The notes under the pieces: model-generated | What the model was told of the DNA's origin: nothing | Seen by the model: the letters and a program-made list of their open reading frames with translations, nothing else | The model's database searches: none | Shown: piece after piece, positions 1-8,176 of the stretch | Position numbering within the stretch: position 1 is the stretch's first letter | Layout: every line of letters starts with the position of its first letter | Translations under genes and position numbers: made by a program | NCBI GenBank assembly: GCA_012959465.1 | Contig: DUDC01000320.1 | Location: 1 to 49,496 of the forward strand | Length of the DNA stretch: 49,496 nt | Direction of reading: 5' to 3' | DNA from: Planctomycetaceae bacterium | Lineage (GTDB): Bacteria > Planctomycetota > Planctomycetia > Pirellulales > Pirellulaceae

Positions 1-217
1 TTACCTTGCGTGGTCGAGCCAGATTTTTGACTAGCTCTGCGACGCTATGACAACCAACGAACTGTTTACCAGCGGCTCGACCGCCGATGAACGCATCTAC
101 TTTTTCGGTCGTTCGATTGAATACGGCCACGCGATACCCACGACTCTCCACGTTCAATGCCAGATTCTCGCCCATCACAGCCAGGCCGATCAGGCCAAAA
201 TCACACAAGTCACTCAT
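1..217 (-). CDS. gnd: 6-phosphogluconate dehydrogenase, N-terminal fragment (cut by window edge)
   Basis: The reverse strand from an ATG at 217 reads 72 codons without a stop to the window edge. It starts MSDLCDFGLIGLAVMGENLA, a typical Gnd start with the Rossmann motif GLIGLAVMGENLALN (about residues 8-22), followed by the NRTTEKVDAF segment that follows the NADP-binding beta strand in this family. The enzyme carries out the oxidative decarboxylation of 6-phosphogluconate to ribulose 5-phosphate in the cytosolic pentose phosphate pathway and yields NADPH. Only the dinucleotide-binding start is visible; the catalytic part lies outside the window. The ribosome-binding site is weak. Family identity is very secure, but whether it is a decarboxylating long form or a short GndA-like form cannot be judged from this fragment. 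Confidence 0.93.
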   Translation of the reverse strand, partial: MSDLCDFGLIGLAVMGENLALNVESRGYRVAVFNRTTEKVDAFIGGRAAGKQFVGCHSVAELVKNLARPRKV

Positions 218-524
218 CGATCGCTTTTTTCCGGTTGGGACCTTCGGTCGGTAGACAGCGTCCAAACCCCGGATTTTAGTGGGCAATTGACGGTCCGAAT
301 AGGGGCGTGAGCCGGTGACGGCGTTGGCGTTATCGTCGGTCCAAAGTCGGAATGGGGGCCCGACTTTGCCGCCGAGGTGGCCCGAATCGTAGGCGAGGGA
401 TGACGCAAATCGCGGATCCTCTCTGGCTGACGCAGCGGGTTACAAACCGCCGAAGAAAAGAGGCCGAGGTGTGGAAATACCTCGTGCTGGTGCAAGCAGA
501 GAGTGGACAGTTTATCGCATTCGA
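218..524. other. Intergenic stretch with one hairpin
   Basis: No convincing gene was found between gnd and the next minus-strand gene. The longest open frame here overlaps its neighbours and has an atypical Pro/Arg/Ser-rich composition. A perfect 9-bp inverted repeat (CAAAGTCGG / CCGACTTTG, 9-nt loop) lies at 342-368. It lacks a T-run on either strand, so it is not a clear terminator. It could be a leader structure for gnd or a processing site; its role is unknown. Confidence 0.4.
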
Positions 525-851
525 CTAGGCGGCGACTGGTAACCTTGCCGTTTTCGATAACTCGAGTTGAGTACAAACCGAGCGGACGACTTGTTCTCGC
601 GCGGCGTCAAGCACTCGTTGTTCCGTCCTCGCGTCCAAGGACCGCAAGATCGCCAATCGCATCACGTGTCGGCGAATGACCTTGTCGGCGCGGACCTGAA
701 CGTAGCCCAATCGCTGGTTGGCCGTCATCGAGCTGCCGGTGCCCTGCGCCCGTCGCAGCACTTCCGCACCGGCCAAATTCGCAATCGTCTCGACGTGTTC
801 GAGGATATCAACAGGACGTCGCCAGGAGAGAAACCGTAAATGAAGACCCAT
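525..851 (-). CDS. Small hypothetical protein, 108 aa
   Basis: The ATG at 851 is preceded by a good Shine-Dalgarno (AGGAAGGA, about 8 nt upstream on the minus strand), the main reason for calling this gene. The predicted protein is basic (many Arg), without signal peptide or membrane segment. It has a helix-rich centre around VETIANLAGAEVLRRAQG and a C-terminal region rich in Arg, Glu, Val and Leu. I do not recognise a family. It lies 17 nt downstream of another small minus-strand open frame and may be co-transcribed with it. A plus-strand frame on the opposite strand (567-839) has no comparable start signal. Confidence 0.5.
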   Translation of the reverse strand: MGLHLRFLSWRRPVDILEHVETIANLAGAEVLRRAQGTGSSMTANQRLGYVQVRADKVIRRHVMRLAILRSLDARTEQRVLDAAREQVVRSVCTQLELSKTARLPVAA

Positions 852-868
852 ATTTTCTGTCCTTCCTA

Positions 869-1078
869 TCAGGAAGAGATGCCCATCATCACTTCGCGAA
901 CAACACGAGTGTCTGATTCTAGGAATCGTACGACGACGCCGGATTCTTCAACCTGTACGTCGCAAGTGCGTGCTGGTTCGAGTAGGTAAACTGTACAGGC
1001 GTCATCTGTTGGTCTAGGCAAACCCTCCATCATTCCCATTTCACGACTCACCCCGAAGAGGTTTCGCAGCCTTCCCAT
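869..1078 (-). CDS. Small hypothetical protein, about 69 aa, start uncertain
   Basis: An open frame ends with TGA at 869-871. Starts in frame are TTG at 1096, ATG at 1078, and a later ATG about 13 codons inside, which has a GGGGTGA-like ribosome site at good distance. The C-terminal half (YLLEPARTCDVQVEESGVVV, then an acidic/Arg stretch) reads like a small beta-rich domain. No family recognised. It lies just upstream of the 108-aa gene in the same direction, which supports a small two-gene unit. It could still be a chance frame. Confidence 0.38.
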   Translation of the reverse strand: MGRLRNLFGVSREMGMMEGLPRPTDDACTVYLLEPARTCDVQVEESGVVVRFLESDTRVVREVMMGISS

Positions 1079-1123
1079 TCCCCTTGACCGCGCCAATCGA
1101 TTTCTCTAACCTTGCTCACTTCA

Positions 1124-1195
1124 GGCGCCGTAGCCAAGTGGCTAAGGCAGCGGATTGCAAATCCGCCATCATGAGTTCGAATCTCATCGGCGCCT
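1124..1195 (+). tRNA. tRNA-Cys (GCA anticodon)
   Basis: A full cloverleaf can be folded. The 7-bp acceptor stem is GGCGCCG with CGGCGCC. It has a D-arm, an anticodon arm GCGGA-TTGCAAA-TCCGC with anticodon GCA, and a T-arm with GTTCGAA. The discriminator base is U, which is the normal identity element for tRNA-Cys. The CCA end is not encoded. It is 72 nt long, with a short variable loop (class I). No other tRNA gene adjoins it. An intrinsic terminator follows directly. Confidence 0.97.
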
Positions 1196-1205
1196 CTTAG
1201 AGACT

Positions 1206-1239
1206 AAGGGCTTACGTCAAAGGCGTAGGTCCTTTTTTT
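1206..1239 (+). terminator. Intrinsic terminator after tRNA-Cys
   Basis: A stem of about 11 bp (1206-1216 with 1224-1234, two G-U pairs, 7-nt loop) runs into seven T residues at 1233-1239. It begins 11 nt after the tRNA 3' end, so tRNA-Cys is probably transcribed alone. Confidence 0.75.
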
Positions 1240-1375
1240 GGGTGATGGGTAAACCGCACCAAAGACCCCACGGATTGTCCGAGGGCTCGTGTTGAGGGTT
1301 GGCTGAAAGCCAACCAGTCCACTGGCCAACAACGTGCAACGCAAATGCGAGATTCTCTAATAAGCGTTGCCGCGC

Positions 1376-2542
1376 TTATGCGTCACTACTTTTCTCGAGG
1401 ACGTACTTCCAACCGTTTTCGGCTTTTGAGACCACGTTACACTTGGTCGCGACGCGCCACAGTGCCTTGGGGACCGGGGTGGGGTCGTATTGGTAGAGGT
1501 CTGGAAAAGCGGCCTTCAACGCTTCCGTCGCCCGCTTAGCGTGGTAGTGCGGGACTCGGGCGTCAATGTGATGGGCAACGTGGGTGCTGCCAATACGATG
1601 GTGGAGAAAGTCGAACACAGGACCGTAGGGTCGATCGATGCTCATGAACGCGCCCTTCACCCACGACCATTCATCATTTTCAAAGTGGGGCACGTCAACG
1701 TCGGTATGGTGCAACCAGGTGTAGAGCACTAGCCAGAAGTTCACGACCAGATAGGGCCCGACGTATAAGACAAGCACGGGGACGATTGACCCGGCCGAAT
1801 ACGCCCACAGAGCAAGAGCGGTTAAAACGGCGATCACGCCGATATCCGAGATCCAGACCTTGGCGCGCCACTTCCCGGGAAATAGGGCTGCCGAAAACGG
1901 CTGCAATGGCCAAAAGTGATTTGTCACGCCTCGCGCGGGACCACCACTGGCACCGGTCAACAAATAGGCGGGCCAACCAAACAGCAACCTCGCGATCATA
2001 TTCAAGATACCGAACGCCTCGTCTCCGATGAAGCTCTGCCATTTGGCGCTCGCTTCTCCTTTTTTCGTATTCATTCGATAGGGCACAAACGTCTCGCCAT
2101 CACTCAAGTGATTTGTTCTAGCGTGGTGCAAGGCGTGGCTTCGTTGCCAGGAGAAATAGGGGACCAACAGGGCCGAATGCAACGTAAAACCGACGGTGTC
2201 CTGAATCCAGTTTTGTCGACAAAACGCCCGGTGGCCACATTCGTGGGCCACCACCCAACATCCGATAGCCACCGTCCCAGTCACGGCCGCATAGGCTATC
2301 CAGGCCGGAATCCAAGCCCAACTCAATGGAATCAAGTAACCGACAACGCCGCAACTGATTGTCAAGGAAAGCGAAATCGCCATGTACATCATCGACGTAG
2401 CAAGGCTGCGCTCAAAACACTCTTTCGGAATAGCAGCCAGAATCCGTTCTTTGGAAGGCCATGACCCGCCGTTTTCCAACGTCACCGATTCCTGGTCCTT
2501 GGTTTCGTCCGCATCTTTGCTGAATCCAGTTGCAACTGACAA
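1376..2542 (-). CDS. Membrane fatty-acid desaturase (omega-6/delta-12 type)
   Basis: This is a di-iron membrane desaturase that introduces a double bond into acyl chains of membrane lipids. Three His boxes are present: HECGH (about residues 100-104 of the 388-aa form), HALHH followed by ARTNH, and HVAHH near the C-terminus. The two pairs of hydrophobic helices typical of FAD2-like desaturases are also present. Length matches the family (350-400 aa). The open frame reaches a TTG at 2569, but I chose the TTG at 2542 because an AGGAG ribosome site lies 6 nt before it; no ATG is available near the N-terminus. A 137-nt spacer separates it from the stop codon of the next gene upstream on the strand, so it may have its own promoter. 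The exact regiospecificity and the substrate (lipid-, CoA- or ACP-linked) cannot be told from sequence. Confidence 0.93.
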   Translation of the reverse strand: MSVATGFSKDADETKDQESVTLENGGSWPSKERILAAIPKECFERSLATSMMYMAISLSLTISCGVVGYLIPLSWAWIPAWIAYAAVTGTVAIGCWVVAHECGHRAFCRQNWIQDTVGFTLHSALLVPYFSWQRSHALHHARTNHLSDGETFVPYRMNTKKGEASAKWQSFIGDEAFGILNMIARLLFGWPAYLLTGASGGPARGVTNHFWPLQPFSAALFPGKWRAKVWISDIGVIAVLTALALWAYSAGSIVPVLVLYVGPYLVVNFWLVLYTWLHHTDVDVPHFENDEWSWVKGAFMSIDRPYGPVFDFLHHRIGSTHVAHHIDARVPHYHAKRATEALKAAFPDLYQYDPTPVPKALWRVATKCNVVSKAENGWKYVLEKSSDA

Positions 2543-2706
2543 TGGACGCTCCTGAAAAATTAACAACAAAGTGAATGCAATAGGTTAGTTGGTTTGTAGT
2601 TTCGCCGCTACGACGAAATTACCTGCGGTAAACCGCATTCCCAACCAAGAGAGGGGGCAGAATGAGCCGATCACCAAAATCTGGCTCAGCGTGTCGACCC
2701 CAAATA

Positions 2707-4089
2707 TTACAGGTACTCTTGATCCTTCACAATGCCGGGCAGGGGCACGGAATACTTGCCGTTGGGAAGCGTCTTCAGCGGCGATTCACCGTCCAAGGTC
2801 AAATCGGCAAGATTGGGGGCGAATTCATGTTCGCCTTTCATGAAGTCATCCAGAGTGATCTTCTGGCCCGTATGAGCGGCCATGCGGCCCATGGAAGTGA
2901 CGGCGCTTGCCATCACGCCTCTTTCGACCTCATTGTACGGGAGGTCCTGTCGTATCGCGTGAATCAGATCATTCCATTCCAACTGATAGGGGTTGAGTTC
3001 CGGTTGTGGATAGGACCACTGCAAGTTTGTCGAGTCTTCATTGTGACCCTTGTAGATTCGGCATTTCGCCGGCGTGTGTGCCGCGGACGAGATCACACCA
3101 AGTCCTTTAGAGCCATGGGCGTAGCTGGCGAACTCCGAATGACACCCTGGCATCGTTCGGCCGTTGACGAACAGTTTTGTTCCGTCGCTGAACGTGTACT
3201 CCATCGAATACGTGTCGAAGTTCTGATCGACATTGTCGCCCCGATAGTGTCGCCCGCCAGTGCCCTTCACATCGACGGGCCAAGCGTTCTTCATCCAACA
3301 CGATTCGTCGATATTGTGAATTAAGAAGTCGCTGACAGCACCACCGCTCAACCACAAGAAACCGTGGAAGTTCCGGATCTGAAACATCAGTTCGCTCATT
3401 CCGTCGGGCTTTGGTTTCACGTCAGCTGAGCCCGTGCGACCGGCCATGCGATAGGCCCGCACCATGTTGACTTCGCCAATCTCGCCGTCTTGAATCCGCT
3501 GAAAGAGCTCTTGACGCGCTTTGCAATGGCGACACATGAGCCCAACGGCGACCTTCAGATTCTTGGCGGTCGCTTTCTTATTGAGCTCCAACATGCGACG
3601 CGATGTCGGGGCGTCCACCGTCACCGGCTTCTCCATGAACACGTTCAAACCTTTTTCGATGGCATAGGTATAATGCAACCATCGGAAAGCGGGCGGAGTT
3701 GTCAAAATGACAATGTCACCCGGTGATAGAACGTCCATTGCTTTCTTGTAGGCGTCGAAGCCAATGTACTTGTGCTCGTCCAGTACAGCGACTTTCTCTT
3801 TGTCCTTGATCTGGGCCGACAAACTACCGTAGCTGGCATTGAGTCGCACGTCGAACACGTCTGCCATGGCCATCAATTGAATCGATTCGTTGGGCACCGA
3901 CAGAGCATTTTTAGCGGCACCCGTACCTCGACCGCCGCAACCGACCAAAGCGATCTTCACGGTACTAGAAGCCTGAGCGTGCACGTTGGGAACTGTGGCC
4001 GCTACCAATGTTGTCGCGGCAGCTACGGTACCCGTCGTCTTTAAAAAATCACGGCGTGAACTGGCCCGATTGATTTTATTCTCGCTCAT
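2707..4089 (-). CDS. Tat-exported Gfo/Idh/MocA family oxidoreductase
   Basis: A 460-aa NAD(P)-dependent sugar or polyol oxidoreductase-like protein. Residues 12-13 start a twin-arginine signal (SRRDFLKTTG, hydrophobic stretch, cut after VHA near 38). The Rossmann motif GCGGRG is at about 50-55 and the EKP motif, which holds the catalytic lysine of the family, is at about 153-155. The C-terminal half carries the alpha/beta domain with the conserved IHNIDESCW segment, where His/Asp residues usually contact the substrate. Exported members are very numerous in planctomycetes and are presumed to work on unusual sugars outside the cytoplasm; the substrate is unknown. The start ATG has an AGGAGAG ribosome site. 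The gene lies 48 nt downstream of the SUMF1-like gene in the same direction, so the two are probably co-transcribed. Confidence 0.92.
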   Translation of the reverse strand: MSENKINRASSRRDFLKTTGTVAAATTLVAATVPNVHAQASSTVKIALVGCGGRGTGAAKNALSVPNESIQLMAMADVFDVRLNASYGSLSAQIKDKEKVAVLDEHKYIGFDAYKKAMDVLSPGDIVILTTPPAFRWLHYTYAIEKGLNVFMEKPVTVDAPTSRRMLELNKKATAKNLKVAVGLMCRHCKARQELFQRIQDGEIGEVNMVRAYRMAGRTGSADVKPKPDGMSELMFQIRNFHGFLWLSGGAVSDFLIHNIDESCWMKNAWPVDVKGTGGRHYRGDNVDQNFDTYSMEYTFSDGTKLFVNGRTMPGCHSEFASYAHGSKGLGVISSAAHTPAKCRIYKGHNEDSTNLQWSYPQPELNPYQLEWNDLIHAIRQDLPYNEVERGVMASAVTSMGRMAAHTGQKITLDDFMKGEHEFAPNLADLTLDGESPLKTLPNGKYSVPLPGIVKDQEYL

Positions 4090-4137
4090 TTACTCTCTCC
4101 TAATGTTGTGTCGGTCGTGTTGGCTCTGCCTCAAGTC

Positions 4138-5229
4138 TTATTTGACGGGATCGAGCTGAATGGGTGCGGTCTTTTCCCACTTCGCCTGCTTCTCTTTCTG
4201 CGTTGGCTCGACGTACGGCCGGACCACGCGAAACCCAACACTCAGCGCGTCTGTATGATACCAGATACTCTGGGGGAGTTGGGGGTCTTGCTCCTTCCAT
4301 CCCTCATCGGAGGCGATCCGTTTCGCGCTGCGAAGATCCTCAGCCACATCGTCCCAACCACCACCGCGAACGACTCGTGGGTACAGCGTTGTGGGAATGA
4401 CGACGGGATTGTCGATGGTCTTCCCCTTGAACTTCGCATAGATATCTTCGACGTATTGATCGAGAACCCACTCGGAGACGTTGCCATGCATATCGTGCAG
4501 GCCCCACGGATTAGGCTTCTTCCGCCCGACTGGCTTATATTGGCCGTCGCTGTTTTCGCCATACCAGGCATAGTCGCCAAGTTGGCTGCCATCTTCACCG
4601 AAGTGGTAAGCCGTCGTTGTTCCCGCGCGACATGCGTATTCCCACTCCGCCTCGGTCGGGAGGCGATAGTACCTCCCCGTTTTTTTCGTTAACCACTTGC
4701 AGTAGGTACGTGCGGCGTGCTGAGTCATGCAGATCGCAGGGTATTTGCGTTTCCCCATACTGAAGCTCATATCGGTGTAGGGATCGGTAGGTCGAGTGAC
4801 GGCGTCCGCCCCATCATCACGCGGCGATCCGCCGAACATGAGCAGCTGACGTCGGAGAATGTCAAGTTCCTCGCCCCAAACATCGAAGGCGTCCCAAGTA
4901 ATCTCGCATTTTGCCATCCAAAACGGCGAGATCTTGATCTGCCGTTGTGGTCCCTCGTCGCCCACGTGACCTGCCTCGTTGACGGAACTCCCCATCGCAT
5001 ATGTACCGCCTTGAATCGGCACCATTTCAATTTTGACCGGTGTGTGTTCTAGAAGCTCTGTGTATGCGGTCATCGCCTGAGGCGAATCGGCATATGCGTT
5101 GGCGATCTTCAGCGGTTTTACCGAAGGGTCGGCAGCAGAGGCCGGCAAAGTGCAAATGGCGTTAAACGCCACGATGCCAACAAGAAGGACAATGATGTGC
5201 CTCGGTCGGAACTCACCAATGACAAACAT
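4138..5229 (-). CDS. SUMF1/formylglycine-generating-enzyme-like secreted protein
   Basis: A 363-aa protein with an N-terminal hydrophobic signal (to about ASA at 32) and an FGE-sulfatase fold. Recognisable pieces are GGTYAMGSSVNEAGHVGDEG, then AKCEITWDAF, RLPTEAEWEYACRAGTTTAY, LHDMHGNVSEWVLDQY and RVVRGGGWDDVAEDLRSAKR, ending with GFRVVRP. True formylglycine-generating enzymes carry a catalytic Cys pair just after the RGGSW motif. Here that position reads GGGWDDVAEDLRSAKR without Cys, so it is probably not a sulfatase activator but a fold relative with binding or another role. It is the first gene of a likely operon with the Gfo/Idh/MocA gene. A GGTGAG ribosome site precedes the ATG. Confidence 0.88.
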   Translation of the reverse strand: MFVIGEFRPRHIIVLLVGIVAFNAICTLPASAADPSVKPLKIANAYADSPQAMTAYTELLEHTPVKIEMVPIQGGTYAMGSSVNEAGHVGDEGPQRQIKISPFWMAKCEITWDAFDVWGEELDILRRQLLMFGGSPRDDGADAVTRPTDPYTDMSFSMGKRKYPAICMTQHAARTYCKWLTKKTGRYYRLPTEAEWEYACRAGTTTAYHFGEDGSQLGDYAWYGENSDGQYKPVGRKKPNPWGLHDMHGNVSEWVLDQYVEDIYAKFKGKTIDNPVVIPTTLYPRVVRGGGWDDVAEDLRSAKRIASDEGWKEQDPQLPQSIWYHTDALSVGFRVVRPYVEPTQKEKQAKWEKTAPIQLDPVK

Positions 5230-5673
5230 ACGATGCTCACCTTTTTTCAGTCGACTGATCTTCCGTTCCTTCTTTCCGCCGCATTATTCTAATTCCTGGC
5301 CGCTTCAGAGTGTAGGCGTTCCGATAAAGTTCTGCGGCAGGCCACGCCGCTGGTAAGGAAATCTGATGACGAAAGGACGAAAACTCTTCAAATTGTCTGT
5401 CAATGGCGAGCGAGTAGCATGTCCGCGTTCGATTTGTCATTCGTCATTTGTCAAGCGTCAGGGGTTGTTTTTCGGTACTGGCGATGTAACGGATCACTGA
5501 GATTCAATGAAAGCTCCGACGACATGTCGGCTCGACCCACGTTTTCGGCACGATGGGCAATTCGCGGCGTTTCAGTGGTCAAGTACGCCGCTTTCCGGTC
5601 AACTTCACTTTGCTTTGAGATGCCAATTCGAATACATTAGCGTACATTGATATGTTGGTTTGAGGACACGAAT
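5230..5673. other. Divergent intergenic region, 444 nt
   Basis: The region lies between the minus-strand SUMF1-like gene and the plus-strand cytochrome-type operon, so it should hold two divergent promoters. I could not pick hexamers with confidence. Short open frames here (for example 5419-5640) lack ribosome sites and have odd composition. No repeat or hairpin stands out. Confidence 0.4.
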
Positions 5674-8133
5674 GTGACAGCGAAAGTGTTGAACTATTTG
5701 CCCAACGCCCTGCACTTTGGAAAGTTCGTTTTGTGTCTAGTGATCGTCAACGGCACATCGACCGAACGAGTGGGCGGCGAAGAGCTGCGTGTTGTTCCCA
5801 ACCGCATCGAGCTATTGGGCCATGATGCTGGCGCGGGCGTGTTGGTCGATCTTCTTGAACAGACGATCGAGATGGGCCCCCGCTATTCGGATGTAACTGG
5901 TCGGGCCATCTATCATTCGTCCGATCCAAACGTGTTTACGGTGGACCGTCACGGGGTGGTACGTTCGCAGGCGAATGGCCAGGGAACGCTGACCGTTGAG
6001 TACGCTGAGCACCGCAAGCTAGTACCCGTCGTGGTGCGAGCGGCAGGCGTCCGTCGCAACTATCATTTTGAGCGAGACATTATTCCTCTATTGAGTAAGT
6101 TCCGCTGCAACAGTTCGGGATGCCATGGAAAAGCCGAGGGCCAGAATGGACTAAAACTGTCGGTATTCGGTTTCGACCCAGCCGCGGACCACGACGCCTT
6201 GACGAAAGAGGGACGCGGTCGCCGGACAAATACGGCCGCCCCGTTGAGCAGCTTGCTCATCACGAAGGCCAGCGGGGGCTTGCCGCATGGGGGCGGTGTG
6301 CGAATTGTTCCAGGATCCCGCGAGTACACTCGACTCTCCGAATGGATTCAGGCTGGAACACCGGTCGGTGATGATGATGCTCCGATGATTTCGCAGATCG
6401 AGCTGCAACCGCAAGACCGTCCACTGGAGATGAAATGGCAGCAACAACTTCGCGTTAAAGCAGTCTACACGGACGGCAGCACCGAAGATGTCACCTCGAC
6501 GGCCACCTATCAAGTCAATAACGATGGTTTGGCAAGCGTTGATTCGGAGGGTTTGATTACGATCGGGGAGCATCCCGGCCAAGTCGCCGTGATGGCCTCG
6601 TACATGGGTCAGGTGGCAACATTCAAGGCTCTCATTCCGCAACAAGTCTATTCGGTGGTCGACGCAGAATACCGAGTTCGCAACGCTATCGATCATCAAG
6701 TCAATCGCCAACTACGTAGGCTTCGCATCGTGCCTTCACCTCGTGCGACTGATGCAGAATTCATGCGACGTGTCTACCTAGATGTGATCGGTACGCTACC
6801 GACGGCGGTAGAAGCCGAGTCGTTCTTGACCAGTGAAGCGGTCGACAAACGACAACGCCTCGTCGATCAACTTCTGAATCGTCCAGAGTACGCAGACTTG
6901 TGGTCATTGAGATGGGCGGATGTGCTGCGAGTTGATCGACAATCGCTTGGACACAAGAACGCCCAATCCTATTACCGTTGGATCCGTACGCAGTTCGCTC
7001 AGAACCGTCCTTTTGATGAATTCGCGCACGAGATTGTCTCGGCGGCCGGACTTCTAGCTTACCAACCAGCGGGGCATTTTTACCAAGTCGTCAAAACGCC
7101 CGGCGAACGAGCCAGTACACTCTCGCAGGTGTTCCTTGGTGTACGCATCGCTTGCGCCGAGTGCCACCACCATCCGTTTGACCGTTGGTCGCAAACCGAC
7201 TACTACGGCATGGCCGCTTACTTTCAAGGGGTCTCGACGAAGACCACGGCTCGTGGGCCGTTGCTAACAGTCGGCAAGACGGCATCGCTTCCCCATCCGC
7301 GAACGCGAGCGCCGATTGCCGCTCGTCCGTTAGCGTCCGAGGCTCTGACCGATGCTAGTGATCCGCGACGAGGGCTCGCCGACTGGATGATCGACCCGAA
7401 CAATCCATACTTTGCTCGAGCCGCAGTGAATCGAGTGTGGGCAAAACTCCTCGGTCGGGGCCTTGTCGAACCAGTTGACGATTTTCGTGATACGAATCCA
7501 CCAAGCAACTCTCAATTACTTGACGTGCTAGCCGAACACTTGGTCCAATCGAAATACGATATGCACGCATTGATTCGGTTCATCACGAATTCGGAGACAT
7601 ACCAGCGTTCCTCAACACCCAATAAGTCGAATTTTGATGACGAGGGGAACTACTCACGCGGGCTGCTAAAACGGATGGATGCGGAAGTTCTATATGATGC
7701 GATCAACCAGGTTGCCGGTGCGGTGGAGAAGTTTCGCGGTGTGCCTCATGGCAGCCGTGCAATCCAGTTGTGGGACAGTGAAGTTCAGCACGATTTCCTT
7801 GGCCTCTTCGGACGGCCCCAGCGAAAGACCAGTTGCGAGTGCGAACGAGTTGGACAAGTAAGCGTCGGCCAAGTGCTCCATGTGCTGAATTCGCCAGAGA
7901 TTGAGGCCAAACTACGCCACCCACAAGGACTCGTCTTAAGGCTCACCAAACAACACTCGGAAAACGGTGAATTGACAACCGCACTCTACCTGACCTTTTT
8001 CGGGCGGCTCCCATCGCCGGAAGAGCTGGACGTCGGAGCAACGCACTTGGGGCAATCGGCCGACCGATCGGCGGCGGCAGTCGACCTTTCCTGGGCACTG
8101 CTCAATTCACTGGAATTTCTTTTCAATCATTAG
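5674..8133 (+). CDS. DUF1549/DUF1553 (PSD1-type) cytochrome-like protein with Ig-like domain
   Basis: A large exported protein of the planctomycete cytochrome family. After a short N-terminal hydrophobic signal comes a Big_2/Ig-like beta region (about 30-130). Next is a heme-type site C145-x4-CH (CNSSGCHG) followed by the conserved KAEGQNGLKLSVFGF stretch, and then a second Big_2-like region (about 240-325). DUF1549 starts near VNRQLRRLRI and contains a canonical heme c motif CAECH at about 494-498. DUF1553 follows (RAAVNRVWAKLLGRGLVEP ... MDAEVLYDAINQVAG). The open frame extends to a TTG at 5647, but I chose the GTG at 5674 because GAGGA lies 8 nt upstream and it puts the hydrophobic signal at the N-terminus. 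It is the first gene of a three-gene operon with DUF1501 and PPC proteins. Proposed roles of such clusters in redox or polysaccharide breakdown remain inference. Confidence 0.9.
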   Translation: MTAKVLNYLPNALHFGKFVLCLVIVNGTSTERVGGEELRVVPNRIELLGHDAGAGVLVDLLEQTIEMGPRYSDVTGRAIYHSSDPNVFTVDRHGVVRSQANGQGTLTVEYAEHRKLVPVVVRAAGVRRNYHFERDIIPLLSKFRCNSSGCHGKAEGQNGLKLSVFGFDPAADHDALTKEGRGRRTNTAAPLSSLLITKASGGLPHGGGVRIVPGSREYTRLSEWIQAGTPVGDDDAPMISQIELQPQDRPLEMKWQQQLRVKAVYTDGSTEDVTSTATYQVNNDGLASVDSEGLITIGEHPGQVAVMASYMGQVATFKALIPQQVYSVVDAEYRVRNAIDHQVNRQLRRLRIVPSPRATDAEFMRRVYLDVIGTLPTAVEAESFLTSEAVDKRQRLVDQLLNRPEYADLWSLRWADVLRVDRQSLGHKNAQSYYRWIRTQFAQNRPFDEFAHEIVSAAGLLAYQPAGHFYQVVKTPGERASTLSQVFLGVRIACAECHHHPFDRWSQTDYYGMAAYFQGVSTKTTARGPLLTVGKTASLPHPRTRAPIAARPLASEALTDASDPRRGLADWMIDPNNPYFARAAVNRVWAKLLGRGLVEPVDDFRDTNPPSNSQLLDVLAEHLVQSKYDMHALIRFITNSETYQRSSTPNKSNFDDEGNYSRGLLKRMDAEVLYDAINQVAGAVEKFRGVPHGSRAIQLWDSEVQHDFLGLFGRPQRKTSCECERVGQVSVGQVLHVLNSPEIEAKLRHPQGLVLRLTKQHSENGELTTALYLTFFGRLPSPEELDVGATHLGQSADRSAAAVDLSWALLNSLEFLFNH

Positions 8134-8176
8134 ATAGTGTCACCCGGATCCGATAACACAACTCGGTGAAACAGAC

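Noticed and set aside
1297-1315. GGTTGGCT-GAA-AGCCAACC hairpin downstream of the desaturase
   Set aside because: No T-run on either strand, so a terminator cannot be claimed.
1916-2464. 182-codon plus-strand frame opposite the desaturase
   Set aside because: Shadow frame without start signals; the desaturase has all three His boxes.
2662-3324. 220-codon plus-strand frame opposite the first Gfo/Idh gene
   Set aside because: Shadow of a clear gene; composition fits antisense codons.
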